64,000 bases of DNA from JALOLV01 sp046295175 (GTDB lineage: Bacteria > Bacteroidota > Bacteroidia > Cytophagales > Spirosomataceae). This document shows, in pieces, positions 32,978-40,849 of the stretch. The translations under genes and the position numbers were made by a program. The notes under the pieces were generated by a model, which was not told the origin of the DNA, searched no databases, and saw only the letters and a list, made by a program, of their open reading frames with translations. The stretch covers positions 1 to 64,000 of the forward strand of contig JBKBNY010000009.1 in the NCBI GenBank assembly GCA_046295175.1. Direction: 5' to 3'. Position 1 is the first letter of the stretch. Each line of letters begins with the position of its first letter.

Positions 32978-35122
32978 TTATCCATTTTTATCCCAAATTG
33001 CTAAAGCTAATCTGAGTTTATCGTAGCCATACTCTTCATTGAGTGCTTCAAATAAAGGTTTTAAAGCATCTCCTTTGTTCATGCCTAATTCTAAAGCCAT
33101 ATCCACGATGGCATCGTATTCTTCTTGCGAAACCAGTTTTGTAATATCAACATCGTGTCCATCATCACTTAATTTTATCAAATGACTGGCAATGGACGAG
33201 GGTTGAAGGTTTCTTCTGGTTGCGATTTCTTCAATCGAAAGCCCTTTTTTATACAAATCGAGGGTTTCGATATAAGTCGAGCCATTGGCCACTCTCGAAA
33301 TTCCTTTTGCATTATTATCTCTGATAAAATCGAGGATTTCATTCAAAAATACCTCACCAAACTGTTTGTATTTAGCATCGCTAACACCCGAAACCTGCAA
33401 CATTTGATAACGGCTGATTGGTTTTTTCTGAGCCATTTCTGAAATCGTAGCATCTGAAAATACCAAAAATGGTGGAATACTCAATTTATCAGCCAGTTGT
33501 TTTCGGAGCAATCGCAATTTTTCAAACAAAGCATCTCTGATTACCTCTTTCTTCGATTTCTCTTTTGGATTTTCGGCATCTTGCCTTGCTTTTTTACTTT
33601 CGTAAGGTTCAAACTTGACTAATTCCACACCTTGTTCACCCTTCAAGACAGACCACGAATAATTGTTTAGTTTAAATGCGTGGTGGTCGTCGTAGGCAAT
33701 ATCCATCACACCCATATTCAGCATTTGGGTAAGGTACTCAGCCCATTCTTCACCTTTTAAATCCCGACCAGCCCCAAAAGTACGGATTTGGTGATAATTC
33801 CTTTCCAAAACATTTCGATTTTGTGAACCTCTCAAAATATCAATCAACATCCCCATTGCTACTTTTTCTTCGGTTCGGGCAATCGCCGATAGAGCTTTTT
33901 GGGCAATGGTAGTGGCATCAAATCTTTGTCTTGGATTACGACAAACATCACAATTTCCGCAATCTTCTCTAATCTCCTCATTAAAATAGCTCAAAAGAAT
34001 TCTCCTACGACAAATATCGGCTTCTGCATATTGTTTTAATCGAGTCAATTTTGCAGTTTGAACCTCTTTCATATCTTCGGGGAGTTCCGAATCCGCAATC
34101 ATTTTGGTACGAATAATGACATCTCCGTAACCATAAAAAAGTAGTGTATCTGCTTTTAGTCCATCTCGCCCAGCTCGTCCAATCTCTTGATAAAAACTTT
34201 CTACGTTAGATGGTAAATTGTAATGAATGATAAATCTAACATTTGATTTGTCAATTCCCATCCCGAATGCAATCGTTGCTACAATCACCTGCAAGTCGTC
34301 ATTTATGAACGAATCTTGCACTTTTTCACGGGTTTCGGCATTGAGACCTGCATGATAATGTGCCGCTCGGATACCAACCCTTTGCAAAGCAAGAGCGACA
34401 TCCTCGGTAGCGTTTCGGCTCAAACAATAAATGATACCTGCTTGGTTTGGCCTTTCTTTGATAAAATTCTCAATGATACGAGTTCGATTTCGAGATGGTA
34501 GAACATTGAGCGAAAGGTTCGGTCTATCAAACGAAGAAGTAAAGGTAGGAGCCTCTGGGATTCCTAACTGAGTTAAAATATCTTTACGTGTAACCTTGTC
34601 GGCTGTGGCTGTTAAGGCAACAATCGGAACAGTCGGAAAATTTGCCTTTAATGCCTTCAGTTGTGTATATTCAGGTCTAAAATCATGTCCCCAAATAGAA
34701 ACACAGTGCGATTCATCAACAGCAAAAAGGTTGACTTTCAGTGATTTAATAAAGTTGAGGTAATTGCCCGAAAGAAGTTTTTCGGGCGATATATACAAGA
34801 GTTTTAATTCACCAAGTTTGGCTTTCCATTCGATATTTGATTGCTCACTTCCAGTCAATGTAGAATTTATATACGCTGCCGAGATTCCGTTGGCTACCAA
34901 GCCTTGAACTTGGTCTTTCATCAAGGCAATGAGTGGCGATATTACCACCGTTAGACCATCCATCAACAACGCAGGAATCTGAAAACACAATGATTTTCCG
35001 CCGCCGGTGGGCATCAAAACCATACAATCATTTTTGGCTAAAATTGTGTCAATAATCTCGGATTGTAGCGGTCTGAATTTATCGTAACCAAAATACTTTT
35101 TTAATGCTTGCTCTTTGGTCAT
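32978..35122 (-). CDS. recQ: ATP-dependent DNA helicase RecQ
   Basis: 714 aa. Walker A PTGGGKS is at 38-44 and the DEAH-type box appears as DESH at 136-139, with the aromatic-rich loop nearby. The helicase C domain carries GIIYCLSRN and YQEIGRAGRDG. The zinc-binding cysteines follow (CRRRILLSYF, then CGNCDVC), then the RQC winged helix. An HRDC domain is at about 520-600, and a C-terminal helix-turn-helix extension (GLSIEEIATRRNLQPSSIASH) is also present in other RecQ1-type proteins of this phylum. It unwinds DNA 3' to 5' in recombination repair and fork restart. Confidence 0.96.
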   Translation of the reverse strand: MTKEQALKKYFGYDKFRPLQSEIIDTILAKNDCMVLMPTGGGKSLCFQIPALLMDGLTVVISPLIALMKDQVQGLVANGISAAYINSTLTGSEQSNIEWKAKLGELKLLYISPEKLLSGNYLNFIKSLKVNLFAVDESHCVSIWGHDFRPEYTQLKALKANFPTVPIVALTATADKVTRKDILTQLGIPEAPTFTSSFDRPNLSLNVLPSRNRTRIIENFIKERPNQAGIIYCLSRNATEDVALALQRVGIRAAHYHAGLNAETREKVQDSFINDDLQVIVATIAFGMGIDKSNVRFIIHYNLPSNVESFYQEIGRAGRDGLKADTLLFYGYGDVIIRTKMIADSELPEDMKEVQTAKLTRLKQYAEADICRRRILLSYFNEEIREDCGNCDVCRNPRQRFDATTIAQKALSAIARTEEKVAMGMLIDILRGSQNRNVLERNYHQIRTFGAGRDLKGEEWAEYLTQMLNMGVMDIAYDDHHAFKLNNYSWSVLKGEQGVELVKFEPYESKKARQDAENPKEKSKKEVIRDALFEKLRLLRKQLADKLSIPPFLVFSDATISEMAQKKPISRYQMLQVSGVSDAKYKQFGEVFLNEILDFIRDNNAKGISRVANGSTYIETLDLYKKGLSIEEIATRRNLQPSSIASHLIKLSDDGHDVDITKLVSQEEYDAIVDMALELGMNKGDALKPLFEALNEEYGYDKLRLALAIWDKNG

Positions 35123-35163
35123 TTAGGAGTTTGTATAGAGAATTATTCAAAAATCTCTCAAAA

Positions 35164-35889
35164 TTACATCAAATTGAACAAATTACTAACACCAATCATT
35201 TTACTTTTTGTAAAACCTTCTCCGTATTTTGTACCAATCTGATGGCCGTATTCTCTCGAACGAGATTCTACAAACTCCAAAAACTCTGGCGACGATAAAT
35301 AGCTTTGAGGTTCGGTGCTATTTGGGTCGTAGAATTGACTCTTAAATGCTCTTATTGCGGCCTCTTTTATATCCCAAAATGCCGTAATATCAACTACAAA
35401 ATCGGGTTTTATGTATCGGTCTTGAATATAATGGTACAATGCCTTGGGTCGCCAAGCTGTTTGTGGAGTACCGTCTTTTTCAAAGGTCGAAATCATTCTT
35501 AACCCCGAAAAAAAACAAGCATCTATTGCCAATGCTGCACCTTTTCCGTGGTCGGGGTGGCGGTCTTCGACTGCATTTGCCAAAACAATTTCTGGCTGAT
35601 ACCTACGGATTACCTGTATCAGTTTCATCTGATGCTCTTCATCATTTCTATAAAAAGCATCTCTAAATTCAAGATTTTCGCGGGCATGAATCCCCATGAT
35701 TTTTGTAGCATCTGCCGACTCCGCCAAACGGATTTCGGGTGTACCTCTTGTTCCGAGTTCTCCACGCGTGAAATCCACAATACCTACTTTTTTACCCTGT
35801 GCAATATGCGAAGCAATCGTACCCGAACAGCCCAATTCGGCATCGTCAGGATGGGCCGCCATTACCAATATATCTAATTTTTGTATCAT
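35164..35889 (-). CDS. bshB1: Bacillithiol biosynthesis deacetylase BshB1
   Basis: 241 aa, of LmbE/PIG-L fold. Zinc site residues are visible: H13 and D16 in AHPDDAELG, and H114 in DRHPDHGKG. Full-length similarity to BshB1 includes FTRGELGTRGTPEIRL and the C-terminal FKSQFYDP and SREYGHQIGTKYGEGF. It removes acetate from GlcNAc-malate to give GlcN-malate, the second step of bacillithiol (low-molecular-weight thiol) synthesis. Other bsh genes are not in the window. It lies 41 bp upstream of recQ in the same direction. Confidence 0.95.
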   Translation of the reverse strand: MIQKLDILVMAAHPDDAELGCSGTIASHIAQGKKVGIVDFTRGELGTRGTPEIRLAESADATKIMGIHARENLEFRDAFYRNDEEHQMKLIQVIRRYQPEIVLANAVEDRHPDHGKGAALAIDACFFSGLRMISTFEKDGTPQTAWRPKALYHYIQDRYIKPDFVVDITAFWDIKEAAIRAFKSQFYDPNSTEPQSYLSSPEFLEFVESRSREYGHQIGTKYGEGFTKSKMIGVSNLFNLM

Positions 35890-35937
35890 TAATCTTTATG
35901 ATATTTTAGGAGAAGTAAATAATAAGAATAAAAAAAA

Positions 35938-35961
35938 ACGGCGTGAAAAAGTTCACACCGT
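35938..35961 (-). terminator. Terminator of the M23 peptidase gene
   Basis: On the minus strand ACGGTGTGAA pairs with TTCACGCCGT (one wobble), followed by nine T residues. Confidence 0.7.
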
Positions 35962-36026
35962 CTATATATCATATAAATATCAATCACCAAAATCAAAGAA
36001 TAATCAATAAATTATCAGTGATTTGA

Positions 36027-37154
36027 TTATTTAACTCTCAAACGATAACCCGTACGAAGACGAGTTGAGGCTCTGATTTTATTAAGTTTACAGAGTTCGG
36101 CAATTGTGGTATTGTTGCGACTCGCAATCTCAGAAAGGGTATCTCCCGAACGAACTCGAATCCAAACTTTCTGAACAATGTTTATTGGAGTTTCTTCTTC
36201 GTATTCAAAATCTTTTTTAGATGCCCCACCTCTCAAGTAATCATACACACGTGAAGTTAACAAAAACTCTTGTGTGAGAATGTTTATTTGGGCAGGTGCA
36301 AATTGGAAAATATTGGTTGGGTCGAATGGGTTTCCTTCATAGCGAGTCTCGAAGTGAAGGTGAGGCCCCGAACTTCTACCTGTGCTACCACCTAAACCGA
36401 TTTCGTCTCCTGCTTTTACGATTGTACCTGATTCAAAATTGATTTTTGAAAGGTGACCATAGAGCGTTTCAAGACCGTTATAATGGCGAACAACCACGCA
36501 ACGTCCGTAACCGTTTGACCATCCAGCAACTCTAACGATACCGTCGAATGCTGCAAAAATTGGGTCGCCAGTTTCTAAATCAAGGTCGATGCCAGTGTGC
36601 CAGCGTTTCCAACGCCATCCAAAACGTGAGTTTACAATACCTTTATTCATTGGGCCAGCCCAATAACGTCCTTGCGAAATATCATAAAGCTGAATCGGAA
36701 TCACATCGTCGTAGTCTTTCGCATCAATTCCGTAGGGGTCAATATGCTTACTATCCCAAACAGAGAAATACGAAGCGATTTTAACCATGTCTTCGCTACC
36801 GGCAAATTGAGCTTCTTCTTCTATTTCTACAACTTGTACTTGCCCTTCGTCGATTGTACTCGTATCCTCGTGTACTACCGCATTCAACTCTTTAATTGGT
36901 TCAATCTTCGGAGCGGGAGCGGCATCTTGTACTTTAACTGGCTCAAATTCGGTCGAAAAACGCAATTTTGGTTCTTCTTCAAAAGAAAACTCTTCGTCTT
37001 CTTTTTTGATTGGTTTATTAAGATTCTTGTCTTTTAGTTTCTCTTTTTGAGAAGTAGGAATATCAGTACTTTTGATTTTCCCTCGTTCTTTTTGGGCATA
37101 AGCACCCATCGTCACAGTCACTGCAAAAGCGATTAGTAAAACCTTCTTCTTCAT
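36027..37154 (-). CDS. M23 peptidoglycan endopeptidase with C-terminal LysM
   Basis: 375 aa from the ATG at 37154, the only start giving a signal peptide (KKKVLLIAFAVTVTMGAYAQ). A long acidic Pro/Glu/Lys linker leads to the LytM/M23 domain, with zinc ligands in HTGIDLD and the HLHFE motif, plus the LYGHLSKI histidine. The C-terminal LysM (VRSGDTLSEIASRNNTTIAEL) binds peptidoglycan. It probably cleaves cross-links during growth or division. It stands upstream of a strong terminator and 110 bp downstream of trxB. Confidence 0.93.
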   Translation of the reverse strand: MKKKVLLIAFAVTVTMGAYAQKERGKIKSTDIPTSQKEKLKDKNLNKPIKKEDEEFSFEEEPKLRFSTEFEPVKVQDAAPAPKIEPIKELNAVVHEDTSTIDEGQVQVVEIEEEAQFAGSEDMVKIASYFSVWDSKHIDPYGIDAKDYDDVIPIQLYDISQGRYWAGPMNKGIVNSRFGWRWKRWHTGIDLDLETGDPIFAAFDGIVRVAGWSNGYGRCVVVRHYNGLETLYGHLSKINFESGTIVKAGDEIGLGGSTGRSSGPHLHFETRYEGNPFDPTNIFQFAPAQINILTQEFLLTSRVYDYLRGGASKKDFEYEEETPINIVQKVWIRVRSGDTLSEIASRNNTTIAELCKLNKIRASTRLRTGYRLRVK

Positions 37155-37263
37155 ATTTTTTGGTTTTTGTGGATAGTGAAAAGAAATATCCACAGATGAA
37201 ACAAAAAACAAGCCAAAATTGATTAATCGGCTACACCAATACAATTTTAGGCAATTTATCTTA

Positions 37264-38208
37264 TTAGTGCAAGCCTTTTTCGGATAAATAACGCTCGGCA
37301 TCGAGTGCGGCCATACATCCTGAACCAGCAGCCGTAACGGCTTGGCGATAGATTTTATCTTGAGCATCACCACTCGCAAACACTCCTTCGATGTTGGTTC
37401 GGCTGCTACCTTTTTCGGTAACAATGTAGCCAGATTCATCGAGGGTAATGTAATCAGCAAAGATACCTGTATTTGGTTGGTGACCGATTGCTACAAAGAA
37501 ACCAGTTACATTGATAGTTGATTGCTCGCCAGTTTTATTGTTTTTGATGATGGCACCACTTACTCCATTTTGGTCGCCGATAATCTCAACGGTTTCAGTA
37601 TTGAATAAGATTTCGATGTTTGGCGTGTTCTTTACGCGGTCTTGCATGATTTGAGATGCACGGAATTCATCGCGACGAACAAGCATTGTTACTTTCTTAC
37701 AAAGTTTAGAAAGATAATGAGCTTCTTCGCAGGCAGTATCGCCAGCACCTACAATGGCAACCTCTTGACCACGGAAAAAGAATCCGTCACAAACTGCACA
37801 AGCCGAAACCCCTTGACCATTGAAATGTTGCTCCGATGGCAAACCGAGCCATTTTGCCGATGCACCTGTTGAGATAATTACTGCCGAAGTAGTGATTTCG
37901 TGGGTATCGTCGATGATTACTTTGTGAGCCGTTGGTGTCGAGAAATCTACTTTTGTTGCCATACCATAACGGATTGAGGTTCCGAAACGCTCTGCTTGTT
38001 TGCGGAAATCTTCCATCATTTCAGGCCCCATGATACCATCAGGATACCCAGGGTAGTTCTCAACATCGGTTGTTATAGTTAGTTGCCCTCCGGGCTGAGC
38101 TCCTTGATAAAGTACTGGTTTTAGTCCTGCTCTTGCGGCATAAATTGCTGCTGTATAACCTGCTGGCCCTGAGCCAATTATTAATACGTTTACTTTTTCT
38201 TGTGTCAT
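37264..38208 (-). CDS. trxB: Thioredoxin-disulfide reductase
   Basis: 314 aa from the ATG at 38208. It has an FAD-binding GSGPAGYTAAIYAARAG at the N-terminus, an NADPH-binding GAGDTACEEAHYLSKL, the redox-active disulfide ACAVCDG, and the C-terminal FASGDAQDKIYRQAVTAAGSG. It transfers electrons from NADPH to thioredoxin in the cytoplasm. Length and motif order are normal. An upstream in-frame ATG at 38232 is less likely because the Rossmann strand would begin unusually late. Confidence 0.96.
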   Translation of the reverse strand: MTQEKVNVLIIGSGPAGYTAAIYAARAGLKPVLYQGAQPGGQLTITTDVENYPGYPDGIMGPEMMEDFRKQAERFGTSIRYGMATKVDFSTPTAHKVIIDDTHEITTSAVIISTGASAKWLGLPSEQHFNGQGVSACAVCDGFFFRGQEVAIVGAGDTACEEAHYLSKLCKKVTMLVRRDEFRASQIMQDRVKNTPNIEILFNTETVEIIGDQNGVSGAIIKNNKTGEQSTINVTGFFVAIGHQPNTGIFADYITLDESGYIVTEKGSSRTNIEGVFASGDAQDKIYRQAVTAAGSGCMAALDAERYLSEKGLH

Positions 38209-38423
38209 TGTTATAAAAAGGTAATTGAACAAATCAGACTTTTTTTGAATCTAAAATTGATACTAAAGTCTAATTATCGAACAGCATTCTAAGCAGCAAA
38301 GTTCGCTAAAAATTCAGTAGGATAAAACCGTTTAATTGATTTTACTTTTTATTTATGGTACTAAAAATATAATTCAATAGTTTTATGTCTGTTATTCTAA
38401 CCCCATTTTAAAACGATTAAAAA

Positions 38424-39089
38424 ATGAAAAAATTACAATTTTTGTTGATAGCCGTCTTGACTTCTTCTTTCACTTTTGGGCAGATTGCCAATGATAACTC
38501 GATGACAGTAATGGTTGATGGTAAAGAATTTAAGACACAACCACGCCAAGTGAAGATTGGGAATTACGCTTATTTGACTGGAAACGGTACAAGCCCCGAT
38601 AAAATGCTCAGAATTTGGCTCGGTGATTTTTATGGACGACCAGCAGTAGAAGCGGGTACTTACTTGATTGTAAATGCTGATAGACCCGATACCAAAGAAA
38701 ATATCAAAAGAGCTCAAGATTTGGGTAAATACAAGGGCATTGCGGCGATTCGCTATGTAGAAGAAACTCGCTCACCTCGTATGGAATACCATGTAGGAGA
38801 TTCTCAGAATAACACCGATGAAACACTTGAAGTGAAGGTTGGTTCGGATGGGTTTATGGAAGTAAGATTTGGTACTTGCACACTCGAAGGTACTTACTGG
38901 AAGGAAAAAGCAGGTGCAACCGTTTTGGGTGGAGTCGGACGTTTGACCGATAAATTACGCGATAAAGTGGTTACTTCGGCAACTGGATTCGACCAAGACA
39001 TCGACCCCGAAGGCAGAGGGTATCGCCGCCAAGAAAATCGTGATAAAATTGTTTTGACGAATTGTGTGATGAAATTAAAGAAGAACTAA
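38424..39089 (+). CDS. Secreted protein of unknown function
   Basis: 221 aa with a signal peptide (1-19, TFGQ). Mature part is beta-rich with MTVMVDGKEFKT, LRIWLGDF and DGFMEVRFGTCTLEGTYW; two cysteines (in GTCTLEG and LTNCVMK) could pair. I recognise no family. It is followed 60 bp later by a lipoprotein in the same direction; both may belong to one transcription unit that ends with RNase H. Confidence 0.75.
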   Translation: MKKLQFLLIAVLTSSFTFGQIANDNSMTVMVDGKEFKTQPRQVKIGNYAYLTGNGTSPDKMLRIWLGDFYGRPAVEAGTYLIVNADRPDTKENIKRAQDLGKYKGIAAIRYVEETRSPRMEYHVGDSQNNTDETLEVKVGSDGFMEVRFGTCTLEGTYWKEKAGATVLGGVGRLTDKLRDKVVTSATGFDQDIDPEGRGYRRQENRDKIVLTNCVMKLKKN

Positions 39090-39149
39090 TTCGGTGAAGT
39101 GTATTTCTCTAATTCATCTTATTGCCTTTACTTTTAAACAAAATAACCC

Positions 39150-39767
39150 ATGAAAAATCTGATTTCGTATTCGTTTGGTTTATTGCTGGTTTGTGGAGTG
39201 TTGTCTTGTGGTCCAAAAGCCGAAGAAGCAAAAAACGCCGCTTCGGTTTTGAGTAATCTCGATAAAGTTACCGATGCTGTAAATGATGCCCAAGACAAAG
39301 TTGAGCAACGCCGAGCAAAAGGTGATACTTTGGCGATTCCGCATCAAGATTTACAAAAGTATTTACCAAATATCTCAGGTTATCAAAAAGATGGAGAACC
39401 CGACGGAGAAAGTGTGAATATGATGGGTGCATCTTTTTCTAAAACATCTCAAAAATACAAAAAAGGAGATTTAGAGGCTGAAGTTACAATCGTAGATTAT
39501 AACGGTGCGTATGCTATGTATGGTGCCGCCACTGCCATTTGGGCAATGGGCCTTTCGGTTGATAACAAAGAAGAAACGACTAAAGGTGTCGAAATTTCGG
39601 GTGCAAAAGGTATGGAAACATTCAAAAAAGGTAGCAAAAAAGCAACGGTTGTTTTGGGAATAGCCGAAAGGTTTTTGATTACTATTGATGCCGAAAACCA
39701 AACCGATACCGAATTTGTAAAAGAAATAGCCAAGTCGATTGATGTTTCGGCACTTTCAAAAATGTAG
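39150..39767 (+). CDS. Lipoprotein of unknown function
   Basis: 205 aa. It has a lipoprotein signal with lipobox LSCG (cysteine at residue 20), a charged helical segment after it (KVTDAVNDAQDKVEQRRAKG), and a globular C-terminal domain with GASFSKTSQKYKKGDLEAEVTIVDY. The pattern of a transient helix plus alpha-beta domain occurs in many Bacteroidota cell-envelope lipoproteins. No function assigned. Confidence 0.75.
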   Translation: MKNLISYSFGLLLVCGVLSCGPKAEEAKNAASVLSNLDKVTDAVNDAQDKVEQRRAKGDTLAIPHQDLQKYLPNISGYQKDGEPDGESVNMMGASFSKTSQKYKKGDLEAEVTIVDYNGAYAMYGAATAIWAMGLSVDNKEETTKGVEISGAKGMETFKKGSKKATVVLGIAERFLITIDAENQTDTEFVKEIAKSIDVSALSKM

Positions 39768-39807
39768 TTGGCTTGTACTTTAAACTAATAATTCGCAATT
39801 TTGCCGC

Positions 39808-40434
39808 ATGGCAAAGAAAGCAAAATTTTATGCAGTTTGGGAAGGCCGCGAAAAAGGCGTTTATGACTCTTGGGAAGAATGCCAAAAGCAAGTAACCGGT
39901 TTTGATGGAGCAAAGTACAAGTCTTTTGATACCAAAGAAGAGGCTACTAAGGCTTTGAAAGGCAATTATTGGCAATTTATCCAGCAAAAAGAGAAAGAAG
40001 AGAAGCAACTCAAAATGCCGATTGGTAAGCCCGACCTTAATTCAGTTGTGGTGGATGCTGCTTGGAATACCGCCACTGGCGATATGGAGTATCAGGGTTT
40101 TTATCTCAAAACCAAAGAAAGATTATTTCTTAAAGGCCCATTTAAACACGCTACAAATAACATTGGTGAGTTTTTAGCCATTGTACACGCTTTGGCGTTA
40201 TTGCACCAAAAACAATCTAATCTACCGATTTATTCAGATTCGAGAACGGCAATAAGTTGGGTTCGAGCTAAAAAAGCAAATACGAAATTGGCTGAAAAAG
40301 AAGGAAATGAAGAAGTTTTTGAATTGATAGATAGAGCAGAAAAATGGCTTCAAAATAATAAATACGGTAACAAAATTCTAAAATGGGAAACCGAGCATTG
40401 GGGCGAAAATCCAGCAGATTTTGGTAGAAAATGA
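39808..40434 (+). CDS. Ribonuclease HI with N-terminal viroplasmin domain
   Basis: 208 aa. Residues 4-50 (KFYAVWEGREKGVYDSWEEC, GAKYKSFDTKEEA) form the caulimovirus viroplasmin-like domain that binds RNA-DNA hybrids in eukaryotic-type RNase H1. The nuclease domain shows D83 (VVDAAWN), E121 (NNIGEFLAI), D144 (YSDSRTAISW) and D204 (NPADFGRK). It removes RNA from RNA-DNA hybrids, such as R-loops and primers. This domain pair is usual for Bacteroidota. Confidence 0.93.
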   Translation: MAKKAKFYAVWEGREKGVYDSWEECQKQVTGFDGAKYKSFDTKEEATKALKGNYWQFIQQKEKEEKQLKMPIGKPDLNSVVVDAAWNTATGDMEYQGFYLKTKERLFLKGPFKHATNNIGEFLAIVHALALLHQKQSNLPIYSDSRTAISWVRAKKANTKLAEKEGNEEVFELIDRAEKWLQNNKYGNKILKWETEHWGENPADFGRK

Positions 40435-40527
40435 AATAATTTGCATTTTTCGATTCTCATTTACCGATTTGTTTATTAATATTGCATCAAGTTAATTATT
40501 GTAAATCATACTTTGTACATATATTTT

Positions 40528-40707
40528 ATGGCTGATAATACTCATTCAAAACCGCTTTCAGATGGCACAATGCTCGTAGTCTTTTTGGTTCTTGCTTGTA
40601 TCCTTTATTTTGTTGGAGATTTACTTACATTTATTGTTGGAATGATTGTTTTAACTCCACTCTTTGCTGGCAATTACAATAAAGCTCACCAAGACGAACA
40701 TCATTGA
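40528..40707 (+). CDS. Small membrane protein
   Basis: 59 aa from the ATG at 40528 (MADNTHSKPLSDG). It has a hydrophobic central stretch long enough for one or two helices (MLVVFLVLACILYFVGDLL) and a histidine-rich soluble end (AHQDEHH). No family recognised. It is followed by a strong terminator, which supports it being a real transcribed gene. Confidence 0.6.
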   Translation: MADNTHSKPLSDGTMLVVFLVLACILYFVGDLLTFIVGMIVLTPLFAGNYNKAHQDEHH

Positions 40708-40723
40708 TTTAGTCTATATTTTG

Positions 40724-40765
40724 AAAACGAAAAGCGGCCCAATTGAGCCGCTTTTCGTTTTTTTG
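40724..40765 (+). terminator. Intrinsic terminator
   Basis: AAAACGAAAAGCGGC (40724-40738) pairs with GCCGCTTTTCGTTTT (40747-40761), a perfect 15-bp stem with a T tail. Confidence 0.85.
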
Positions 40766-40849
40766 ATACCAATTGATAAGATTCTCAAAAGAAAATTGCT
40801 TTTTCGATTTTCAATTCAGAATTTCACACCACACTAATCCAATATTAAC